NCBI GenBank assembly: GCA_022826725.1
Contig: JAJDUF010000004.1
Span: 186,001-250,000, forward strand
DNA length: 64,000 nt
Reading direction: 5' to 3'
From: Chloroflexota bacterium
GTDB taxonomy: Bacteria > Chloroflexota > UBA11872 > UBA12225 > JAJDUF01
In this document: piece after piece, positions 58,449 through 64,000 of the stretch
Position numbering within the stretch: position 1 is the stretch's first letter
Layout of the letters: each line of letters opens with the position of its first letter
Made by a program: the position numbers and the translations under genes
Notes under the pieces: model-generated
What the model was told of the DNA's origin: nothing
Database searches by the model: none
The model's input: only the letters and a program-made list of their open reading frames with translations

Positions 58449-60061
58449 AGGAGCCAGCGGCGCCAGGCGGGGGGGACCAGTAGGTGCCAGTCCCACTGTT
58501 TTACGTCGTCAGTGAATAGCTCGGCGACCATGGTGTCTACGGGCGCGTAGTCGTCGGTCAGGAGCACGCTGGGGCCGGGGGCAAGGGGCTGCCCGGTGTC
58601 GCTGGAGGCCACTACCGAGGCCGTGGGGGCCTCGGTGCCGGTGCGATAGGAGCGGAATTGGGTGAAGTCAATGGGCTGACGCGCCGCAGCGACGATGACG
58701 GTGGTGCGATCGGCAACCGGCAGGGCACGGCCGCCGACGAGGGCCGCGGCTTGGTAATTGCCGGCTTCGCTCAAGACGTAGACGTGGGGGTAGAGCGTTT
58801 GGAGCGTGCGGACGAACGAGCGGAGGAAGCGCCCTTTGGAGACCTTGATAATGAGGTTGACCAGGTAGATGCCCTCGGGGTTGAGCAGGTGTTGGAGATG
58901 GGCGTTGAACTCGCGGGTGGTGAGGTGATAGGGCACGGCCATGTCGTTGAACACGTCGGAGACGATGAGGTCGTACTGCCCGGCGGGTAGCTCCCGCACG
59001 GCCATGCGGGCGTCCTCGTTATAGGTCACGATGCGGGAGGCCGGGTCCAAGCCTAGCTCCGTTTGGGCGATCGCGGTGACGGCCGGGTCAATCTCGACAA
59101 CCTCGATGGAGGCTTGGGGGTACTTGCGTTCGAGGTGGATGGGGACGGAGTAGCCACCGCCGCCGAGGAAGAGGGCGCGGAAGTCGGGCCGGTACTGGGC
59201 CTGGTACTGGGCCGCTTCGGCGAGGATCTGGGTGTAGCTGTAGACGAGGATATCGGGATCGCCGACGACCGTGAGGCCATGCACGAGATGGTCGAGCCTG
59301 ATGAACTTGACGGGACCGGCGGGAAACTCGACCTGCTCGACCTGGACGCAGTAGTACTGGGACTCCACGGTGCAGGAGCCGAGGCGGAGGTGGGGCTGGA
59401 GGGCATAGGCGAGTAGCCCGACGGTGGGGATGAGGGCCAGCGCCGCCCACCAGCGCGCTTGGTGGGCGTGGCCTAGGAGGAGGGCCAGCGCGAGGAGGAT
59501 GAGGCCGGCGAGCAAGACAACGTGGCGGCTGCCGAGGAGGGCGACCAGCACAAAGCCGGTGAGGTAGACGCCGAGGATGCTGCCGGCGGTGGAGACGGCA
59601 TAGAGGCGTCCAACGACACCGCCGGCGTTGCCGAGGGTGGTGAGGGCCTGCTTGCTGGCGAGCGGCGTGATCATGCCGAGGAGGCAACTGGGCAGGAAGA
59701 ACAGGCCGGCGTTCAGGGCGAGAGTTTGGGGAATGAGGGGGAGGTAGCCAAGCTCCTCGGAGAGCCAGGGAAGGAGGGCCAGGCTGGCAAAGCAGGAGCC
59801 GCTGGCGGCGAGGAGCACGACGCCGATGGTGCTAGGCGCCGGGAAGCGGTCGGCCAACTGGCCGCCGAGGAAGTTGCCGAAGCTGATGCCGGCGAGGACC
59901 ACGCCGATGATGCTGGTCCAGGAATAGATGTTGACGCCGAGTTGGGGCGCGAGCATGCGCCCGGCGACCAACTCCAGCGACAGGCTGGCGGCGCTGGCGA
60001 GGAAGACGATCAGGTAGAGGCGCCAGGTGCCATTAGGCCGGGCGGATTCGATACGTATCAC
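58445..60061 (-). CDS. Membrane protein fused to a spermidine synthase-like domain
   Basis: Multiple TM helices, then ALFLGGGGYSVPIHLERKYPQASIEVVEIDPAVTAIA. Confidence 0.88.
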   Translation of the reverse strand: MIRIESARPNGTWRLYLIVFLASAASLSLELVAGRMLAPQLGVNIYSWTSIIGVVLAGISFGNFLGGQLADRFPAPSTIGVVLLAASGSCFASLALLPWLSEELGYLPLIPQTLALNAGLFFLPSCLLGMITPLASKQALTTLGNAGGVVGRLYAVSTAGSILGVYLTGFVLVALLGSRHVVLLAGLILLALALLLGHAHQARWWAALALIPTVGLLAYALQPHLRLGSCTVESQYYCVQVEQVEFPAGPVKFIRLDHLVHGLTVVGDPDILVYSYTQILAEAAQYQAQYRPDFRALFLGGGGYSVPIHLERKYPQASIEVVEIDPAVTAIAQTELGLDPASRIVTYNEDARMAVRELPAGQYDLIVSDVFNDMAVPYHLTTREFNAHLQHLLNPEGIYLVNLIIKVSKGRFLRSFVRTLQTLYPHVYVLSEAGNYQAAALVGGRALPVADRTTVIVAAARQPIDFTQFRSYRTGTEAPTASVVASSDTGQPLAPGPSVLLTDDYAPVDTMVAELFTDDVKQWDWHLLVPPAWRRWLL

Positions 60062-60135
60062 GGGGCACCGGTAGGCGTGGTTGTTTCACGCTTACCATGC
60101 TACCACGTCTTGGTAGGGGCCGGGCGGAGATTTCG

Positions 60136-60440
60136 ACCTAACCCCCGGCCCCTCTCCAGCATTTGGAGAGGGGAAAGAGGGCTGGCCCCCCTATGGTCCC
60201 CCCGCAGTGCCGGGGGACGAGGACTGGCCTCACCCCCCGGCCCCCGCTCCAACATTTGGAGAGGGGGTGGATTGCGGCTTCCGCCGCAATGACGGGCTAG
60301 ACGGCGGTTTCGGGGGCGGGCAGTGGCATACTTCAGGGGCGGCGGCGCGGACAGACAGCGTCCGGTCCCCCTATAGTCCCTCCGCTCCGCAGGAGGACGA
60401 GGATTGGGGGTGCGCGGGAATGGCGATTTTGCAGGAGTTT
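60136..60440. repeat. Composite dispersed palindromic repeat array (A-B-A-C)
   Basis: cccctctccagcatttggagagggg; ggcccccctatggtccccccgcagtgccgggggac; gctccaacatttggagag; attgcggcttccgccgcaat. Confidence 0.8.
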
Positions 60441-60456
60441 CGAGGGGGAGACGATG

Positions 60457-62052
60457 ATGGAGCGACCGGTGCCGGTGGGGACGCGCGTGCAGTTGTTGGT
60501 GGACGACTACCTGATTGCGGCGAGTGAGGGCCTGGCGACGACGCTGCATCCGATGAGCAAGCTGCCGGAGCCGGTGCTGCAAGCGGCGCCGCCGTGGGAG
60601 CGGCCGGAGACGAGCGGGTTGTGGGGTATTCCCAACGCGATTTACGACCCGGAGGACGGCCTGTACAAGCTGTGGTACAACAGCCTGGGCACGTATCCGG
60701 CGCGCAACCAGCAGCGGGAGCCGGCCTACAGCTGTTACGCCACGTCCACTGATGGTCTGAACTGGGAGCGGCCGGAGCTGGGGCTGTTCGCGCATGAAGG
60801 CTCCAAGGCGAACAACATCGTGGGGGCGTTCGGCGCCGCGTCGCCGAACGGCGGGGTACTGGATTGCCTAGAGATGGCGGGGTTGGAGCCGCCGGAGCGG
60901 CGGTTCAAGACGTGTGGCTGGGTGGGACGCGACGACAGCGGGCAGGGTGGTCACGGGGTGAGCTTCTCGGCGGACGGCATCCACTGGGAGCGGTACGAGG
61001 GCAACCCGGTGATCCGGGGTTTCGACCGGGGCGACGTGATTACGGGCGCCAAGCTGCGGGAGGCGACGTTTCCGGAGGACATACCGGGGCTGCCGCGGGC
61101 CAAGTACGCGCTGTTCCCGAAGGTGCATCCGCAACTGGGGCGGTTCAAGCGGCGCTCGTTTGCGATGTGTACGTCGGAGGATGATCTGGGCGGCAATCCC
61201 TTCACGCAATGGACGGAGCCGCAGCTCGTGCTGGCGCCGGACCTGCGCGATGACGAGATGGCGGAGGAGCGGCTGGCCGCGGCCAAGCCAATTCTGTTGC
61301 TCGATCACCCGGAGGATCACCGGTGCGAGTTCTACGGGGTGGTGGTGTTCCGCAGCGGTGATACCTTCTTGGGGCTGATCTGGATTTACGATGCGTCCTA
61401 CGAGTTCTCGCGGTTTGGGAGCGGCAACCAGTACGCCATCGTGGATGTGCAGCTCGCTGTGAGCCGGGACCTGCTGCACTGGGAGCGGCTGGGGGGGCGG
61501 CAGCCGGTGATTGCGCGGGGCGACCCGGACGCCTTCGATAGCCATATGATCTTCTACCACTCCACGCCGCTGGCGGTCGGGGACGAGTGGTGGGTGTACT
61601 ACGTGGGATTCAACGAGGGGCACACGGCGCGCTCGTGCTACGACGAGGCGATGCGGCAGCAGTACCATGCCGACGTGAAGGCGGGGCGGCGCCACTTCCC
61701 GGCGATTGGGTTGGCGAAAGTGCGGCGCGAGGGGTACATCTCGCGGGATGCCGGGGCGGACGGCGGCACGCTGACGACGCGGCTGCTCCAGCCGGGCGGG
61801 AGCCGGCTGGAGGTGAACGCGGCGGTGGCGGCGGGGGGCACGCTGACGGTGGAGGTGCAGGACGAGCGGGGGACGGCGCTGCCGGGGTTTGGCGCGGCGG
61901 ACTGCACGCCGGTGACGGGCGATGCGCTGCGGCACGCGGTGGCGTGGGGGGAGCGGCGCGGCGACGACGGCTGGATGGAGCGGCCGGTGCGGTTGCGGTT
62001 CCAGCTGCGGGATGCAGCGCTGTATGGCTTCCGGTTCGACGAGGGGGAGTAG
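60457..62052 (+). CDS. Beta-propeller/glycoside-hydrolase-like hypothetical protein, tandem copy 1
   Basis: IYDPEDGLYKLWYNSLG...SCYATSTDGLNWERPELGL; the ORF-track start at 60454 adds one Met. Confidence 0.82.
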   Translation: MERPVPVGTRVQLLVDDYLIAASEGLATTLHPMSKLPEPVLQAAPPWERPETSGLWGIPNAIYDPEDGLYKLWYNSLGTYPARNQQREPAYSCYATSTDGLNWERPELGLFAHEGSKANNIVGAFGAASPNGGVLDCLEMAGLEPPERRFKTCGWVGRDDSGQGGHGVSFSADGIHWERYEGNPVIRGFDRGDVITGAKLREATFPEDIPGLPRAKYALFPKVHPQLGRFKRRSFAMCTSEDDLGGNPFTQWTEPQLVLAPDLRDDEMAEERLAAAKPILLLDHPEDHRCEFYGVVVFRSGDTFLGLIWIYDASYEFSRFGSGNQYAIVDVQLAVSRDLLHWERLGGRQPVIARGDPDAFDSHMIFYHSTPLAVGDEWWVYYVGFNEGHTARSCYDEAMRQQYHADVKAGRRHFPAIGLAKVRREGYISRDAGADGGTLTTRLLQPGGSRLEVNAAVAAGGTLTVEVQDERGTALPGFGAADCTPVTGDALRHAVAWGERRGDDGWMERPVRLRFQLRDAALYGFRFDEGE

Positions 62053-62057
62053 GGTTT

Positions 62058-62250
62058 GGCCCCCCTATGGTCCCCCCGCAGTGCGGGGGGACGAGGGTTT
62101 CGGATGGCGCGGGAATGACGGAGCGGTGGGGGGAGCGGCAAGGGCGCCCGCCCACAAGGGACGCCCCTGCCGGGTGGGGTCACGTTTACCCTCACCCCGG
62201 CCCTCTCCCAGGGGGAGAGGGGGTTGGATTGCGGCGCACGCGGGAATGAG
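62058..62250. repeat. Composite dispersed palindromic repeat between the tandem paralogs
   Basis: ggcccccctatggtccccccgcagtgcggggggacgagg; ctcaccccggccctctcccagggggagagggggttgg. Confidence 0.8.
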
Positions 62251-62314
62251 GGGAGGGACGGTGGCATACTTGGTGGGCGGCGGCGACTGAACTGAGGACA
62301 AGGGAGAGGGGACG

Positions 62315-63913
62315 ATGGAGCGACCGGTGCCGGTGGGGACGCGCGTTCAGTTGCTGGTGGACGACTACCTGATTGCGGCGAGTGAGGGCCTGGCGACGAC
62401 GCTGCATCCGATGAGCAAGCTGCCGGAGCCGGTGCTGCAAGCGGCGGCGCCGTGGGAGCGGCCGGAGACGGGGGGCCTGTGGGGTATTCCCAACGCCATC
62501 TACGACCCGGAGGATGGCCTGTACAAGCTCTGGTACAACAGCTTGGGCACGTATCCGGCCCGCAACCAGCAGGGAGAGCCGGTGTATAGCTGCTATGCCA
62601 CGTCCACCGACGGGGTGAACTGGGAGCGGCCGGAGCTGGGGCTGTTCGCGCATGAAGGCTCCAAGGCGAACAACATCGTGGGGGCGTTCGGGGCCGCGGC
62701 CCCGAACGGCGGGGTACTGGATTGCCTAGAGATGGCGGGGTTGGAGCCGCCGGAGCGGCGGTTCAAGACGTGTGGGGGGGCGGGGCGGGACGACAGCGGG
62801 CAGGGGTGCCACGGGGTGAGCTTCTCGGCGGACGGCATCCACTGGGAGCGGTACGAGGGGAACCCGGTAATCCGGGGTTTCGACCGGGGCGACGTGATTA
62901 CGGGCGCCAAGCTGCGGGAAGCGACGTTCCCAGAGGACATTCCGGGGCTGCCGCGGGCCAAGTATGCGCTGTTCCCGAAGGTGCTTCCCCAACTAGGGCG
63001 GTTCAAGCGGCGCTCGTTCGCGATGTGTACGTCGGAGGACGATCTGGGCGGCAATCCCTTCACGCAATGGACGGAGCCGCAGCTGGTGCTGGCACCGGAC
63101 CTGCGCGATGACGAGATGGCGGAGGCGCGGCTGGCGGCGGCCAAGTCCATCCTGCTCTTGGATCATCCGGACGATCACCGGTGCGAATTCTATGGGGTGG
63201 TGGTGTTCCGCAGTGGCGATGCTTTCCTAGGGCTGATCTGGATTTTCGACGCCTCCTACGAACTCGCGCGATTTGGCAGCAGCAATCAGTACGCCATCGT
63301 GGATGTGCAGCTCGCTGTGAGCCGCGACCTGCTGCACTGGGAGCGGCTGGGGGGCCGGCAGCCGGTGATTGCGCGGGGCGACCCGGACGCCTTCGACAGC
63401 CATATGATCTTCTACCATTCGTACCCGCTGGCGGTGGGCGATGAGTGGTGGGTGTACTACGTGGGGTTCAACGAGGGACACGCGGCGCGCTGGTGCTACG
63501 ACGAGGCGATGCGGCAGCAGTACCATGCCGACGTGAAGGCGGGGCGGAGGCACTTTCAGGCGATTGGCCTCGCCAAGGTGCGGCGCGAGGGGTTCATCTC
63601 GCGGGATGCCGGGGAGGCCGGTGGCACGCTGACGACACGGCTCGTGCAGCCGCGTGGGAGCCGGCTGGAGGTGAACGCGGCGGTGGCGGATGGGGGGTCA
63701 CTGACGGTGGAGGTGCAGGACGAGCGGGGGGCGGCGCTGCCGGGGTTCGCCGCGGCGGACTGCACGCCGGTGACGGGCGATGCGCTGCGGCACGCGGTGG
63801 CGTGGGGTGATCGACGGGGCGATGACGGGTGGACGGAGCGGCCAGTGCGGCTGCGGTTCCACCTGCGGGATGCCAGCCTCTATGCGTTCCGGTTCACGGA
63901 CGGAGCGGACTGA
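62315..63913 (+). CDS. Beta-propeller/glycoside-hydrolase-like hypothetical protein, tandem copy 2
   Basis: 532 aa; roughly nine in ten residues identical to copy 1 by eye. Confidence 0.82.
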   Translation: MERPVPVGTRVQLLVDDYLIAASEGLATTLHPMSKLPEPVLQAAAPWERPETGGLWGIPNAIYDPEDGLYKLWYNSLGTYPARNQQGEPVYSCYATSTDGVNWERPELGLFAHEGSKANNIVGAFGAAAPNGGVLDCLEMAGLEPPERRFKTCGGAGRDDSGQGCHGVSFSADGIHWERYEGNPVIRGFDRGDVITGAKLREATFPEDIPGLPRAKYALFPKVLPQLGRFKRRSFAMCTSEDDLGGNPFTQWTEPQLVLAPDLRDDEMAEARLAAAKSILLLDHPDDHRCEFYGVVVFRSGDAFLGLIWIFDASYELARFGSSNQYAIVDVQLAVSRDLLHWERLGGRQPVIARGDPDAFDSHMIFYHSYPLAVGDEWWVYYVGFNEGHAARWCYDEAMRQQYHADVKAGRRHFQAIGLAKVRREGFISRDAGEAGGTLTTRLVQPRGSRLEVNAAVADGGSLTVEVQDERGAALPGFAAADCTPVTGDALRHAVAWGDRRGDDGWTERPVRLRFHLRDASLYAFRFTDGAD

Positions 63914-64000
63914 CCTCACCCCCCGGCCCCCTCTCCAAATGTTGGAGAGGGGGCGTAGGGCTGGCCCCCGTATGGTCCCCCCGCAATGCGGGGGGACGGG
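63912..64000. repeat. Composite dispersed palindromic repeat running off the window
   Basis: cctcaccccccggccccctctccaaatgttggagagggggcgtagggctggcccccgtatggtccccccgcaatgcggggggacggg. Confidence 0.8.

Noticed and set aside
60136-60290. Possible CRISPR array or tandem repeats from the palindromic units
   Set aside because: Units are irregularly spaced, of different families and scattered across the window; no regular spacers and no cas genes.
1-64000. rRNA or tRNA genes
   Set aside because: No rRNA-like or convincing cloverleaf sequence was seen by eye; a tRNAscan/Infernal run would be needed to exclude them.

Overview
High-GC bacterial chromosomal window, probably from a marine or sponge-associated Chloroflexota-like organism (the taxon is inference from gene content only). 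Left third: a catabolic block with several Gfo/Idh/MocA oxidoreductases, a DapA-like lyase, a PHP/DUF3604-type protein, a DUF3500 lipoprotein, an amidohydrolase and an enolase-superfamily enzyme. About 13.9-27.9 kb is an accessory zone: an AAA_13/RloC-like ATPase interrupted by one in-frame TGA, hicAB, a VOC gene inside a cassette bounded by inverted repeats, an AlbA/Schlafen-type gene next to a TrlF-like PHP-ATPase, an RraA-family gene, a DUF3179 lipoprotein and a stand-alone AAA ATPase. The middle carries two tatA genes, ndk, an exopolysaccharide operon, a three-gene ABC exporter and a PIN-domain toxin-antitoxin pair. The right end carries an MFS transporter, a NagA-like deacetylase, a sulfatase, a GNAT protein, nicotinate phosphoribosyltransferase, purF, a spermidine-synthase-like protein and a tandem duplication of a beta-propeller-like gene. 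The strongest observation is a candidate selenoprotein: the DUF3179 lipoprotein (24540..25655) has an in-frame TGA exactly where the first Cys of its CPLC motif is expected. A stable hairpin follows, with a G in the apical loop 22 nt after the TGA, as expected for a bacterial SECIS. No rRNA, tRNA, CRISPR array or transposase gene was recognised.
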